DNA of 64,000 bases from Smallanthus sonchifolius (lineage: Eukaryota > Streptophyta > Magnoliopsida > Asterales > Asteraceae), in the NCBI GenBank assembly GCA_023525975.1, contig CM042018.1:79057001-79121000 (forward strand). The letters run 5' to 3'. Position 1 is the stretch's first letter, and each line of letters starts with the position of its first letter. Shown here one piece after another: positions 12,167 to 24,430 of this stretch. The notes below the pieces were generated by a model. The model saw only the letters and a program-made list of their open reading frames with translations. It was not told where the DNA came from and ran no database searches. The position numbers and the translations under genes were made by a program.

Positions 12167-14912
12167 TGTCACACCCCAACCGACGGCGGAAACGTCGGGG
12201 CTGGACATGTAGACTGTTCATAAGCTCATGGTTTACTAATAGTTGTAATAATTACACAAATGATTTCATTTCATAGCTCAAATAGACAATTACAACATTT
12301 ACAAAAGTCATAAATACATGTATGTCTTTATTAAGTTTAAAACTAGGTCCTCAATCCTAAGTGAAGCAACTTGAAATCTTAACTCAAACATCCTTACCTG
12401 AAACATGATAAAATGAGAGGGTCAACTATAAATAGTTGGTGAGCAAACATAGGTTTTGACACCACAAGTAAAGTTCAAATGTTTTGTGTACAATTCATAT
12501 GATACATGGTTTATAAAGCATTTATGGAGAATCTAAGTTAAGTTAGTTGCACAAATGAAACCTTTTAACTGAAGGGCATAACAACACGTGTTATCCTAAC
12601 GTAAATGTAAGGCATAACAACATATGTTATCCTGATGTAAATGTAGGGCATAACAACTCAGGTTATCCTAATGTAAGTGTAGGGCATAACAACAAATGTT
12701 ATCCTAATATAAGTGTAGGGCATAACAACAAATGTTATCCTGATGTAAAGAGGTAATGATTGCACGAGTGTATTATGTATATGTAGCCTTAACAAATAGC
12801 ATTCAAGCATAAAGCACAAATAAACACATATGATCATATTATAGAATTGTATGTGTGTAATTGCAAATAGTATTTGTTGTGTAATCATGTTTCACCCCAA
12901 AAATATACAAAAGGAAAAAGGGGCTATGTAAACTCACCTTGATAAGTAGAGGGTTGGACTTGAAACTTTTAGCAACAACAATTAAGGGTGCCCCTAAGTT
13001 AAATAAGAGATGTTGTTATAATGTAGAACGTTTTAAGGGAACAACGATGGAATGAGTTGGGATGTTATGGTTTTGGAATGAATGAACGATCGAGGATACA
13101 AATAGAGTGCGTAAATAATGCTTTTATTTATAAAAGGAATTTAGGTGTCAATAATAAACATTATTTGTAAAAATATAAATGTAATAACCATCTTAATACA
13201 CGATTAAGACCAATGCCAAAAGGTAGACCAAAATCACGTTATTAATAAGATAATTGTCACTTTTAAATATTATTATTTGTAAATCTATTAATAGGACAGA
13301 GCCGTTAACGATTCAAAACTAATTTATTAATAAGTAATAGTCTCGTTAAAAATTAATATTTGTATGTAAAACACTAACCAGACTCAAGGATTAGGATCGG
13401 GTCTATTTAGATAAAATGTTTAGGTTAACATATGTTTAAAACTTTTAGTTTATTTAGAAAAAAAATTATAAGAATTTCTCTAAAATATATTATTTAAATT
13501 AACAACACTTTCAAAAGGATTTAGATGAAACCTTACATTATTAACCTAATTATTTATACAAGGTTACCTTGATTTGAACAAGTCATGTTTCTTGTGATGG
13601 AAAGGGGCAAAACAGAAAAAGGGTTAAAATGCAGCAGGGGCCGGGTCTAGAACCCGTGACCTCTGCTGTGTGGGTGAAATGCTTTAACCGGCTGCTCTAC
13701 AGCCTTAGATTGATTTAATTCAGAATGCCAAGCATTTTAACAATGGAACCCAGTTCATCATCTTCCCTACACTCCCAAATCGTGACAGAGGCTCCCTCCA
13801 TATATCGCATAAAAAAATCAAAACCAAAGGTACGAACATTAACGAGTAATGCTTACCTAGAACAAAATCTACACAGGGAAGGCTTTGAATCGACGAATCT
13901 GAGAGGCTCGGCTCCCTCTTCTCCTTGCTCCGATCGCAAAATTTTTAGAGAATAAAAAGATGGATTTGAGGTTGGTTCTCGAGTTGAAAATGGCCATGGG
14001 ATCTTATAGAATGGTTTTAACGCGTTTACATCTGTTAATTGGACGAAATTAGCGGAGATTTGGTCTTGTGTTTACGGTTTGAAACCCACGACTGAAACCT
14101 TGATTTTTGGTCTAATAATTCGTGATTCTTATACAATTGATTGATTTCTAGTTTTCATATGGTTGCAAATCATTTAGGAATTGATTTGGGAAGGATTTCA
14201 ATCCCAACATTTAAGGTGATTTGAAGGGATTCATGCGATTTTGACTTTTTCAAAGTCAAAATTGGATTTGAAGTAGTCTGGGTTCAAGAGGATCAATGGG
14301 GGTCCAAATGGATGGGTTCAAAGGCAACAAGTAGGGTTCAATGCTATATAGGGGGGTTCAATGGCAATGAAAGGGGGTTCAAAGCTCAATTTAATTAATT
14401 TGAATCCTCTTTATTTATTCATAAAAATAGTTTTTATAAATTTATAAAAACTTGGACATTATATGTTTTATTTAAATTATTTAAAAGGAAGAGTTCCATT
14501 TTTTTTATAAAATTACAAGTTTTATAATTGATTTACTCAATATAAAAAAAACTATGTATATTCTCTTATATGCTTATAAATAAATACATATATATATATA
14601 TATATATATATATGTGCATAAAAATATAATTATATGATTAAAATTTATAAGTTTTATTTTTGATATATTTATTATAACAAAGTATATATATATATATATG
14701 TGTGTGTATAATAATATTCATACATACGTATATATATAATAGAAAATAATATGTTGATGTAAGGTTGAAACTTTGGAACGATACACATTAAAATAATAGT
14801 GAATGTAACAAATTGTGTTGAGCAAGTACGGGATTGAAATTTAGTGTCATTATTGTACATAATAAAATGAGTAAGGAAAAAAAATATGGTCTGAAAAATC
14901 ATGGATGTTACA
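12167..14912 (-). mobile_element. S1: reverse solo LTR of the T1/T7 family (2746 bp)
   Basis: Bounded by TGTCACACCCCAACC on the left and CATGGATGTTACA on the right, the reverse complement of the T1 LTR ends. Flanked by a perfect 5-bp duplication GATTT (12162-12166 and 14913-14917). No internal region, so a solo LTR left by LTR-LTR recombination. A short repeat built on GGCATAACAAC...TTATCCT recurs about six times at 12585-12740. Confidence 0.9.
13630..13705 (-). other. tRNA-like module in S1
   Basis: On the reverse strand, which is LTR sense, GTAGAGCAGCCGGTTAAAGC resembles a D-arm/A box and GGGTTCTAGACCC is a T-arm/B box. Between them is CCCACACAGC, shared with T1 module 2. Spacing matches a tRNA. 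The acceptor stem does not close well. Confidence 0.5.
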
Positions 14913-15559
14913 GATTTGATGTTAGCAAGATTTTTGGTTAATGGAGTATGGGTTCCATATGACATATAGCATGGTGCTCATGATAGAAGTGGATGGTGAA
15001 ATGTGGTGGGCCCCACATTATGGCCGAAAATAAAGGGTGTAGGCAGGTTGGGTGTTGTCACTTCAAGTAATCATTACAATGATTACTAGATAGTATTTAG
15101 GTACTGTAAGCCCGGTAGGTGATCCCGTGATCATGTACCTGGTGTATGACCTTTTATGATTCAACACTTATATATATTGTGAACCTTGATTAGTTTTAAT
15201 AGCCTACTGACCTAGTTATTACTTTAACTATAACATATACGTTTTCACATAAAAATAACTTAACATCATGTAATAAACATTTAGACGTCAACTTTTAAGG
15301 TTTAGTAAACAATATTTAAGTTTTTATATTATAACGTGTCACTAGACTTTATTTAAATAAAATCTTGTTAATCACCAACGAACGTACCTTGCAGGTTATC
15401 ATTGTTTACTTCCTAGTAATTCTTAAAATTACTAAAATATAATGTGAGTTCCTTTGCTAGACTCATTGACAATACTTTGTCAAACAATAAACCAGAAAAT
15501 ATAAATTATTAACGTGAAATCATGAATATGGATATCGACCTGAAATGTTGGGTGTCACA

Positions 15560-16016
15560 AAAGGTAGAGAACAAGCTTATGCATTGGACTGGTCAACCTT
15601 AAGAGAAAGGGTGGAGAGAAAATTCTTTCCCCTGAATGACAGGGAGAGGACTGAAAACAATTTTCTGAATTTAAAGATGGTAGATACAAACCATCAAGAT
15701 TATGTAACCAAGCTATTTGAATATGCTCAGTTAGTACCTCATCTTGCCACTCCCGAATCCAATCTTATTAAAGATATATCTGGGGTTTGGCACTAGATAT
15801 TAGAGCCATGGTGAAGGCCTCTAAGCCAACATCGATGGAAGAAGCCATCGAGCTAGGTGCTCTACTCACCGACAGAATGATGAGGATCAAAGAAGAAATG
15901 AAAAAGAAAGAGAGCACGCCCCAAAATAGAAACGAGCAAAAACGACATGAAGGCAACTTTAGTCGTAAAGATACTCGTTCATCCATCCTTGAATGCCGAT
16001 TATGGAAGAAGAAGCA
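15560..16016 (+). pseudogene. T3 gag fragment
   Basis: Capsid-like gag segment (LDWSTLRERVERKFFP, YAQLVPHLATPES, IWGLALDIRAMVKASKP) ending in a charged KKK/EQKRH region. A 1-nt loss near 15770 (an A run before GATATATCTGG) shifts the frame. The left boundary is the end of the T2 LTR and the right boundary is T4. The zinc knuckles follow after T4, at 27073. Confidence 0.85.
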
Positions 16017-16377
16017 TGTCACACCCCGCCAGGGTGGAAAACGCGAGGCGCGACTTTCACTGGTTTCCAAAGCATATGATTACCGCAAACACATACATGT
16101 AATTGGATACATAACTGAATTTAAAATATTTACATTACAAAATATCAATTTGAGTTTACAAATGTTTAAGATTTCGCAAATATGACTCAAGACCATGAGT
16201 TATACAAGAGAAATCCTCCCAAAAGCCGTATCCACGTGCATGCATGTAACCTACATTGCTAACCTAATGACCACGTTCAATTTCCTGAAAACATACTTAA
16301 AACTGTCAACACGAGGTTGGTGAGTTCACAAGTTATTATAAAGAGTTATCATAAACCCAATGTTTAAATCTGATCTT

Positions 16378-16832
16378 TTTGCCGATCAAAACTCTTTGTT
16401 AAACCTGATCATTTTAACCTGATCAGTACTCTTTCGTTTAAACCTGATCACTTTAACCTGATCAGAATTCTTTACTTTAAACCTGATCACTTTACCCTGA
16501 TCAGAACACTTTTGTGTAAAACCTGATCATTTTAACCTGATCAGAACTCTTTTGATAAACCTGATCACTTTACCCTGATCAGAACTCTTTTGTGTAAAAC
16601 CTGATCATTTTAACCTGATCAGAACTCTTTTGATAAACCTGATCACTTTACCCTGATCAGAACTCTTTTGTGTAAAACCTGATCATTTTAACCTGATCAG
16701 AACTCTTTTGATAAACCTGATCACTTTACCCTGATCAGAACTCTTTTGTGTAAAACCTGATCACTTTACCTTGATCAGAACTCTTTTGTGTAAAACCTGA
16801 TCATTTTAACCTGATCAGAACCCTTTTGTGTG
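16378..16832 (-). repeat. TGATCA tandem array in T4 3' LTR
   Basis: About twelve 38-40 bp monomers, each with two CCTGATCA motifs. Monomers alternate between a TTTTGATAAA type (38 bp) and a TTTTGTGTAAAA type (40 bp), giving a 78-bp higher-order unit repeated about three times. The same array is in the other LTR (24791-25246). The homologous part of T2 (10030-10130) has only isolated TGATCAAA sites. Confidence 0.85.
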
Positions 16833-17475
16833 TATTACCAATGAATATGATTACTAATCCGATCTATTGACCCCATTTGTAAGCTTGCAAGGAATACAAA
16901 ATAGTATGTAATGTACGAGACCGTAACCAAACCCCAACTTTCTGTGCCTCCCCTCGCCTTTCTGCGAGTAAGACAATATGCGGTCATTCGGCCATTTTGA
17001 CCCCTGGTTAGCGTGACTAACCATGACCGGAGGCGTCACCCCCAATAGTACTATTCATATAATCCCGGGCTAAATCCATAGCTAATGGTTACTAATTTAT
17101 TACGAGGACTTTAAGCGCTTTATTGTTCCCTCAATACATACATACGGTCAGATCATTAGTTCCATTCATTTATACACAAAAGTCTTTTACAAGTATGTTT
17201 CCACCCCAAATCATTTCAAAAACTTAGAAAAAGGGGATTAGTGAAACTCACCTCGACAGTATGAATGCTAGCAAATATTTGAATGACGGCAGATTCGCCT
17301 ATCCGTATCCTATTTACACAAGGATAACATACACGTTAAGACTACTTGTCTTAAACGCAAATTGTTCACTTGACTTGGCCGATCTGATTACTTTTGTTTT
17401 AATTATCTTTTTAGTTTTTCCAACCTTGTTTTGTTATGAAAATAGTTCTGAGTTACAGCCTTATGGGCTGATGAA

Positions 17476-17810
17476 CAGGTATCGAAACTTTCTTAGTTTC
17501 GATTGAACAGAACAGATGTCGAAACTTCCTAGTTTCGACTGAGTGAAATAGGTATCAAAACTACCTAGTTTCGATTGGCAAAAATAGTATCGAAACTACC
17601 TAGTTTCGATTGTACACAGGTATCGAAACTTCCTAGTTTCGATTGAGGATTAGATATCGAAACTCCTAGTTTCGATAGAACAACCGGTATCGAAACTCCT
17701 AGTTTCGATTGAATAACTGGTATCGAAACTCCTAGTTTCGATCAATAGGTATCGAAACTCCCAGTTTCGATTGACCAACAGGTATCGAAACTATAGTTTC
17801 GATATCTGCA
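17476..17810 (-). repeat. TCGAAACT...AGTTTCGA hairpin array in T4 3' LTR
   Basis: Ten units of about 30-37 bp. Each unit is ATCGAAACT, a 2-6 nt loop, then AGTTTCGAT. Unit 2 reads GTCGAAACT...AGTTTCGAC, a compensatory change; unit 3 has an uncompensated mismatch (ATCAAAACT). An identical array lies at 25889-26218. Confidence 0.9.
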
Positions 17811-18659
17811 CTTTGATTTACAGAATTCACTCTGTATATTTTTATGTTCAAATCTTGAGTTTGACACAGTTTTCTTGTTATCTTATTTGTGTTTGAATGA
17901 TTTGTATGTTTAGTTACGGTTTTAAAGCAAATAATCTGGATGGTATCGAGTTTTTACCTCAAACCGAGAATGGCGATCTTTAGAGAAAAACAGAGAAGTA
18001 GTCTTGAATCTTTTGAGCTTTCTTCAAGAACACTTGAAATTCTCCTTATGACACCGAATTATGGTGATTTTCGCTTTAAAACTGGACTTCGATTTGAAAG
18101 GGAATTGGGAATTTGCCGTAAGAAAAGAGAAGGTTTGAAAGGAATGGTGAAGTTTCGTCTGAAGAGTATGGTTTTCATCTGAATCAAAGTGAATCAGGCA
18201 AGTGGGAGCATGGCTCCCCTGACTCTCGGCCAAGAAAGTCAAGAAGTTGTTTAGGGGTTAATGATAACCAATTTTTAAATATTAATTTATTATGGTATTA
18301 GTATCAATTAGAGTTTTAAAGGGGTAATTTAATTCAGTTTCGATTCTTCACGGTATTATAATTTTTAACCATTTTATGGCTCGTTGAAGAAAATATTAGA
18401 ATCTTGGCTCAACGTAAATTTTGTGTAATATATATGTATATATATTTTTCTGGTTATTTTATTTAACCATTTACGTTCGCATTAAGTCGGGTTATCCTGC
18501 TTACTTTTTCTAGTAACTCTTTACGGTTTACTAGACTTGGAACAAACTTCTTTGCTAGACTTCTTGACTTTACTTAGTCAAAATAAAATATCAGGAAATA
18601 ATAATTATGAACGTGCGTTTATGAAATGTGGATATTGACCTGAAATGCTGGGTGTCACA

Positions 18660-18672
18660 TTCTCCCCATGTT
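18660..18672 (-). other. T4 polypurine tract
   Basis: The reverse strand reads ACATGGGGAGAA immediately before the LTR start TGTGACACCC. Confidence 0.85.
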
Positions 18673-18694
18673 ACAGAGAATTTCGTCCTGAAAT

Positions 18695-20587
18695 TCAGTT
18701 CTTGTCACTCTGACTTGGTGTTTTTGTAAACAGTGACGGGTACTTGGATTTCATTTTATCTTCCCGCTCCCACGTATACTCGGGGCCGCGCTTTGAATTC
18801 CAACGTACCTTGACCAGCTTAACACGGCTGCGCCTTGTTCTCTGAACCTTCCAATCTGTGACTTCCATAGGTTCCTCAATGAAGTGCAACTTGTCGTCTA
18901 TGTGAATCTCATCAGGCGGTATAATTAACGTCTCGTCTGATAAACACTTCTTGAGATTTGATACATGAAACGTATCATGTACATTGCTTAGTTCTTGTGG
19001 CAACTTGAGTTTGTAAGCTACAGGGCCAACCCTAGCCAATATTTCAAATGGTCCAACGTACCTAGGGTTAAGCTTGCCACGGTTGCCAAATCTTGCAACT
19101 CCTTTCCAAGGTGAGACCTTTAACATGACTTTGTCTCCTACTTGGAATTCTAAAGGTCTTCATCTGTTATCCGCGTAACTCTTTTGTCTGTCACGGGCGG
19201 CCTTCAGACGATCCTTGATTTTGAAAATCTTATCTGTGGTCTCTTGAATAACTTCAGGACCGGTTAAATGTTTGTCGCCAACTTCTGCCCAACAAAGCGG
19301 TGAACGACATTTTCGACCATACAAAGCCTCAAACGGAGCGGCTTTGTTGCTGGTGTGGTAACTATTATTGTATGAAAATTCAGCTAGTGGCAAATGAGTA
19401 TCCCAATTTCCACCGAAGTCAATTGTACACGCACGGAGCATATCCTCTAATGTTTGAATAGTTCTTTCACTTTGACCATCTGTTTGTGGGTGATATGCCG
19501 TGCTCATGTCAAGACGTGTGCCCATGGCTTCTTGTAATGATTTCCAGATTCTAGACACGAATCTGCTGTCTCTATCAGAGATAATAGAAATTGGTACTCC
19601 ATGCCTAGCCACAATTTCCTTAATATAAAGCTTTGCAAGTTTCTCGGTTTTATCCGTTTCTTTGATGGGTAGAAAATGAGCTGATTTCGTCAAACGATCG
19701 ACGATTACCCATATAGTGTCATACCCGCTCGACGTCTTGGGTAACTTTGTAAAGAAATCCATGGAAATCTGTTCCCATTTCCATTGAGGTATCTCGGGTT
19801 GTTGTAACAATCCCGACGGTTTCTGATGTTCTGCTTTTACTTTTGAACATGTCAGGCATTTACCGACATAAATAGCAATTTCTCCTTTCATGTTCGGCCA
19901 CCAGTAGAATTCTTTCAGATCCTTATACATTTTATCCGAACCTGGATGAATGGAGTACCTGGACTTGTGGGCTTCGTCCATAACCAACTCCCGTAAGTTA
20001 CCAATACATGGCACCCAAATTCTATTCATGAAGTATAAAGTGTCATCTGGCTTTGGTTCCAACTGCTTTATCATTCCTCGTAAAGCTTCATTCTGACTGT
20101 TTTCCTCTTTGATTGCCTCTTGTTGTGCCATCCGAATTTGAGTCGTGAGACTCGTATGAATTGTCAATTCTAGGGCACGAACACGGAGTGTTTTAAGTCG
20201 TTCTTTACGACTCAAGGCATCTGCTACGACGTTTGCCTTACCAGGGTGATACTTGATATCACAGTCGTAATCATTCAGTAGTTCTACCCAACGACGTTGC
20301 CTCATGTTAAGTTCTTTCTGATTAAAGATGTGCTGGAGACTCTTGTGGTCTGTAAAAATAGTACATTTTGTACCGTATAAGTAATGTCTCCAAATCTTGA
20401 GTGCAAACACGACAGCACCCAATTCCAGATCATGAGTCGTATAATTTTTCTCATGTACTTTTAGCTGTCTGGATGCATACGCTATGACTTTTTCTCTCTG
20501 CATCAATACACACCAGACCTTGGTGTGATGCGTCGCAGTACACGATGAAATTGTCAGTTCCTTCAGGAAGGGATAGGATTGGTGCAC
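18695..20587 (-). pseudogene. T4 RNase H-integrase-chromodomain
   Basis: Continuation of T4 pol in a shifted frame. RNase H (YASRQLKVHEKNYTTHDLEL, TDHKSLQHIFNQ, KANVVADALSRK), integrase HHCC finger (RYSIHPGSDKMYK, CLTCSKVKAEHQ), the D-D-E core (SMDFFTKLPK, SDRDSRFVS, QTDGQSERTIQTLED) and a chromodomain-like end (KVRWNSKRGPEYTWERED). The frame changes near 20515 relative to the RT part. A TGA at 19160-19162 interrupts between YADNR and RPLEF; CGA is likely ancestral. Catalytic residues look intact, so damage is limited to these two lesions plus the gag stop. Confidence 0.93.
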
Positions 20588-23036
20588 TGCAAAGTTTTTG
20601 CTTCAGCAATTGAAACGCTGATTCTTGTTTATCAGTCCAATCAAACTTTTTATCCTTCTGAGTTAACGTGGTCAAAGGCAAGGCTATCTTTGAAAAATTC
20701 TCGATAAATCGCCTGTAATAGCCTGCCAAACCCAGAAATTGACGCACCTCAGTCGGAGTTCTTGGTGCTTCCCAGTTTTTGATAGCTTCAATCTTAGATG
20801 GATCCACATGGATACCATTCTTATTGATGACATGTCCGAGAAAGTGAACCTCTTGGATCCAAAACTCACACTTAGAGAATTTAGCATAAAGCTTCTCATT
20901 CCTGAGTAGTTCCAAGATTAATTTTAAATGATATTCATGTTCCTCCTTGGTTCGTGAATATATCAATATGTCATCGATAAACACAATCACGAATTTATCC
21001 AAGTACGGCTTGCACACGCGGTTCATGAGATCCATGAAAACAGCTGGTGCATTAGTCAAGCCAAATGGCATAACTAGGAATTCGTAGTGACCGTAACGAG
21101 TCCTAAAAGCCGTTTTTGGTATATCTTCTTCCTGAATTTTCAGTTGATGATACCCTGATCGTAGATCAATTTTAGAATAGAAACTGGAACCTTGAAGTTG
21201 ATCAAACAAATCGTCTATTCGAGGAAGAGGATACCGATTTTTGATTGTCAGTTTGTTCAACTCTCGATAATCAATGCACATTCTAAAGGTTCCATCCTTT
21301 TTCTTTACAAATAGGACCGGAGCTCCCCATGGTGAGAAACTCGGTCTTATGAAACCTTTGTCAAGTAATTCTTGTAGTTGACTCGACAGTTCCTGCATCT
21401 CAGAAGGGGCTAGACGATACGGAGATCGTGCAACTGGTGCGGCTCCTGGTACTAGGTCGATCCGAAACTCGACTTGTCTTGATGGTGGTATTCCTGGTAA
21501 GTCTTCGGGAAATACCTCCGAATAATCTCTGACGACTGGTATGTCCTCAAGTCGACGTTCTTCGGGTTTCTTCTCGACGATGTGAGCCAGGAATGCACAA
21601 TAACCCTTGCGTAGATACTTATGAGCTTTCATGCAGTTTATCATTTTTAACATCGTTATACACCTTTCGCCTTGAATTGAAAGAATTTCTCCGTTTGGTA
21701 GGGGAATACGTACAATCTTCTCGAAGCATACTATCTCGGCACGATTCTTGGTTAACCAATCCATACCAATAACAATATCGAAACTCCCTAATTCGACGGG
21801 TAGAAGGTCTATACTGAATGTACGGTTTTCTAAACATAAAGTACAACCCCTAAAGACCTCTCCGGTTTCTATTAATTTCCCATTTGCTAATTCAATTGTA
21901 TAACGTTGATCTAGTTTGCTGGCCTTAATACTGAGTAAGGATTTAAAATCATCCGACACAAAGCTCATATCCGCACCCGAATCAAAAAGTACAGAGGCAT
22001 AGTGATTATTTATCGGGAACGTACCAGTGACGATGTTCGGGTCCTGGCGTGCGTCCCTTGCACCCATCACAAATGCCCTCCCTGGTGCCTGAGCGTTGTT
22101 CTGATTCTTCCACTTGGGACAGTCCTTCTTGAAGTGTTTTAGATCACCACATACAAAACATCCCGGTTTAATTTTCCCCAATCGGTTGTTAGTTCGACAA
22201 GCTTGAGTGGTGTGACCAAACTTGTCGCATTTTCCACACTTGATGCAAACACCGGCATGATGATTTCCACACCTCTTACATCTCGGTAGGCCCCTATCAT
22301 ACTCCTTTCTTTCCACTGTGTTGGCTGCAAAAGCCTTCACAGTTCCTTGTTTCTTAAACTCTTGTTTTCCAGATTTGTTACTTGAATTTCCCATCCATTT
22401 CCTTTTCTCCCCAGATCTACCTTCCTCATTCTCCTTCCTCACAAACAATTCATTACGTACTGCATCATCCTTTAGTTTGAATGCTAAAGTTATAGCACTC
22501 TTGGCATCTATTGGATTAGATGATGTTACCATGCTACGAATTTGAGGCGCAAGGCCCCACAGATACCTTTCAACACGCTTATGTTCTGGTGTGACCATAT
22601 TTGGTACCAGAAGTGCCAATTCATTGAAGCGGTCGGTGTATCCCGCTACATCATCTCCTATCATCTGTAGGTTCCACATCTCAGTTTCAATCTTTTGCAA
22701 TTCGTTCCGAGGACAGTATTCCTCAATCATCATGTTTTTCAAATCTTCCCAAGACAATTGGTACGCTGTCTCTCTCCCCAAAGTCTTCATTTGAGTATTC
22801 CACCAAGTTAAAGCTTTATCAGTGAGCGTGCAGGTAGAATACTTCACTACGCAATCAGCGGTGCATTCACTTATATCAATCACCGACTCCATATGTTCTA
22901 TCCATCTCATTAGTCCTACTGCACCCTCGGTGCCATTAAAACTGCGGGGTTTGCAGGATAGGAAGGCCTTGTAGGTACACTTCCTATTTGGAGCATCTGC
23001 AGGATCACAAGTCATAACGTCATTAATTCGGATCAT
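20451..23036 (-). pseudogene. T4 gag-protease-reverse transcriptase-RNase H start
   Basis: About 861 codons. Gag core (CTYKAFLSCKPRSFNGTEGA, ALTWWNTQMK, YCPRNELQKIE), zinc knuckles (CGKCDKFGHTTQAC, CFVCGDLKHFKKDC), aspartic protease (LFDSGADMSFVS), RT (KKKDGTFRMCIDYRELNK, FIDDILIYS with both Asp present) and the first RNase H strand (YCDASHQG). After that the frame is lost by a short deletion near 20515 and continues in another frame. Upstream, an in-frame TAA at 23046-23048 separates it from the gag N-terminus. The protein would form Gag particles and carry out replication, but as encoded here it is split. Confidence 0.95.
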
Positions 23037-23045
23037 GACTATGTG

Positions 23046-23267
23046 TTATGGCTTATTTTTTTTTTTTTTATTACCTCCGGAACCTCCTGCTGTACCGCTA
23101 CCCCCTGCGGTACCGCTACCTCCTGCACCTCCTCCGCTATTTCGGTTTGCTTCATACTGCTCTATAGCGGCAGCTACTCGCTGTGCTATTAGTTGTTCCA
23201 TGTTTGGGGAAATTGTCTCGTTGTTGTCACCAGTAGTGTTACGGGGTGTCCCACGCTTAGGTGCCAT
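23046..23267 (-). pseudogene. T4 gag N-terminal segment
   Basis: Begins MAPKRGTPRNTTGDNNET, followed by a helix and a Gly/Ala/Ser repeat linker. It is in the same frame as the main gag but stopped by TAA at 23046-23048, just after an A12-13 homopolymer (T-run on the + strand near 23055). Slippage there, or a base change, explains the break. T2 has a stop in the same area, so a genuine two-ORF arrangement cannot be excluded. Confidence 0.75.
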
Positions 23268-23524
23268 GACGTTCTTTCTAACATGTCAATTAAAAAGAAA
23301 CAACATCATATATCAATAATGATAGATCATGACATAAGGATACCACAACATCAAACATGAACAACTATCATTACAACATAAACCATTACATACATAGTCA
23401 AAACATACATAGTACATTGTTCCCAAAAGACGAGGATACAAAAGAGATGGGTTCACATGACCTCATCAGTACTAACGTTTTAAACTACATAATGTACTAT
23501 GGGCACAACCCGCCCATAATAGGT

Positions 23525-24283
23525 TTAAAAGAAGAAGTGGGAGTACAACCCAATCATCATGGCAAGTCCCGCCATGACAAAACTAGCTCTCGCCACAAAT
23601 TCTACAGCCAAAGTCCTCTCCTCCAGCGCCTCCACCATGTCTCGGACCGTGAGAGTGAACTGCCAGTCCATATCAGCTCTCAACTCGAGGTAGTCAGTGG
23701 CACTCTGTATGTCTCGAGTGCTATCCTCCAGAGTCTGTACTCGAGATCCGAGCCCTTGACGTAAGCGCCTGGTTGCATCCCCCTGTGCCCGAATATCATC
23801 TAGGAGATCATCAAGACGCTCCTCATGCGTACGAACGCGAGCTACCAAGGTAGGCACAGTGAGCTCTATGGCTTCCCCAGTGTGGGGTAGGGGTGTTGGG
23901 GAGTTAGAAGACTCTCCAAGCTCAAAGGTAGATGGGATGCTCTCCATCTCCCTCCAACGTGCCAGGGTACGAGGCATCCAACGGATGGTTCCCACGGTAG
24001 GGTGGTAGCAGGGTCGTTGCCTCGGTGGTTCCTTATCGGTCTCCAAGTCTTTCGGGTCACGGGCTGCCAGGTTTCTCTTGCGCGGAAGTCGAACCTTCTT
24101 CCTAGCACTTTGCACCTTAACTGGTCCTCCGCTTTTCTTTCGGTAGACGATGGGCGGTTCTCCCAGAGCGACATTGGGTGGTGTCGAGCTGCGAACTTGT
24201 ACTCGATTTTTAGGGCGTGAGGCGGAAAGTTCCTCGTTGGATTCAGAGTCAGAGACGGGGTCAGAGTGTGAATGTGACGACAT
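23525..24283 (-). CDS. T4 extra ORF upstream of gag: coiled-coil protein with hydrophobic C-terminus
   Basis: 252 codons, intact, starting at the ATG at 24281-24283 (MSSHSHSDPVSDSES) between the primer site and gag. An acidic/Ser N-terminus is followed by a basic stretch (RKKVRLPRKRN), then a Pro-rich part, TFELGESSNSP, a long predicted coiled coil (residues about 135-225; RTHEERLDDLLDD onward) and a hydrophobic tail (VMAGLAMMIGLYSHFFF). It lacks retroviral enzyme motifs. I recall FE-I/L-GESS-type ORFs ahead of gag in other Asteraceae chromoviruses, annotated as hypothetical; this is not verified. The tail could anchor a membrane or aid oligomerisation. Function unknown. Confidence 0.75.
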   Translation of the reverse strand: MSSHSHSDPVSDSESNEELSASRPKNRVQVRSSTPPNVALGEPPIVYRKKSGGPVKVQSARKKVRLPRKRNLAARDPKDLETDKEPPRQRPCYHPTVGTIRWMPRTLARWREMESIPSTFELGESSNSPTPLPHTGEAIELTVPTLVARVRTHEERLDDLLDDIRAQGDATRRLRQGLGSRVQTLEDSTRDIQSATDYLELRADMDWQFTLTVRDMVEALEERTLAVEFVARASFVMAGLAMMIGLYSHFFF

Positions 24284-24412
24284 ACTTGTGACTACAATAT
24301 CCACATGACATGATGACTGGTTATGCAATGCTTATGCAATGAAAACATTTTAGTGAGTCATTCTAATTATAGACTAGGTTCCGTTTTAGACACCTAGTTC
24401 GCTATAATCAAT

Positions 24413-24425
24413 GGCTCTGATACCA
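24413..24425 (-). other. T4 primer binding site (tRNA-iMet)
   Basis: The reverse strand reads TGGTATCAGAGCC, 5 nt inside the 5' LTR. Confidence 0.93.
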
Positions 24426-24430
24426 AGTTC

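Larger units (their letters stand above)
6133..15559 (-). mobile_element. T2 Ty3/gypsy chromovirus, interrupted by T1 and S1
   Basis: Reverse-strand element of the same family as T4. It comprises a 5' LTR on the right (9712-15559, split by S1), primer site, an extra upstream ORF, gag and pol up to the RT palm, where T1 is inserted. The rest of pol and the 3' LTR must lie left of the window. It sits in T3 gag; the predicted right target duplication is AAAGG at 15560-15564. Confidence 0.85.
9712..15559 (-). repeat. T2 5' LTR, split by S1
   Basis: Two pieces (9712-12166 and 14918-15559), about 3.1 kb without S1. Its 3' edge reads TATCACACCCCGCC on the + strand, where T4 has TGTCACACCCCGCC, so the terminal dinucleotide has mutated. 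The other edge, GGGTGTCACA, matches T4 exactly. The interior is AT-rich with long (TA)n and (CA)n tracts around 11140-11480. It lacks the two hairpin arrays seen in T4. Confidence 0.8.
16017..18659 (-). repeat. T4 3' LTR
   Basis: Runs TGTCACACCCCGCC...GGGTGTCACA on the + strand and is near-identical to 24431-27072. It contains a TGATCA array and a TCGAAAC hairpin array. Confidence 0.95.

Noticed and set aside
13725..13955. Small ORF in S1
   Set aside because: Lies within a solo LTR and has no domain. The T1 and T7 LTRs do not keep it.
16378..16832. CRISPR-like repeat array
   Set aside because: Regular palindromic repeats, but there are no unique spacers. The units are contiguous tandem monomers inside an LTR of a plant retrotransposon.
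16854..18242. Several short ORFs repeated identically at 25267-26655
   Set aside because: Duplicated only because both LTRs of T4 are near-identical. They cover array and AT-rich LTR sequence.
23525..24283. Envelope-like protein
   Set aside because: The ORF is before gag instead of after pol, and has no signal peptide, cleavage site or ectodomain features; only a hydrophobic C-terminus.
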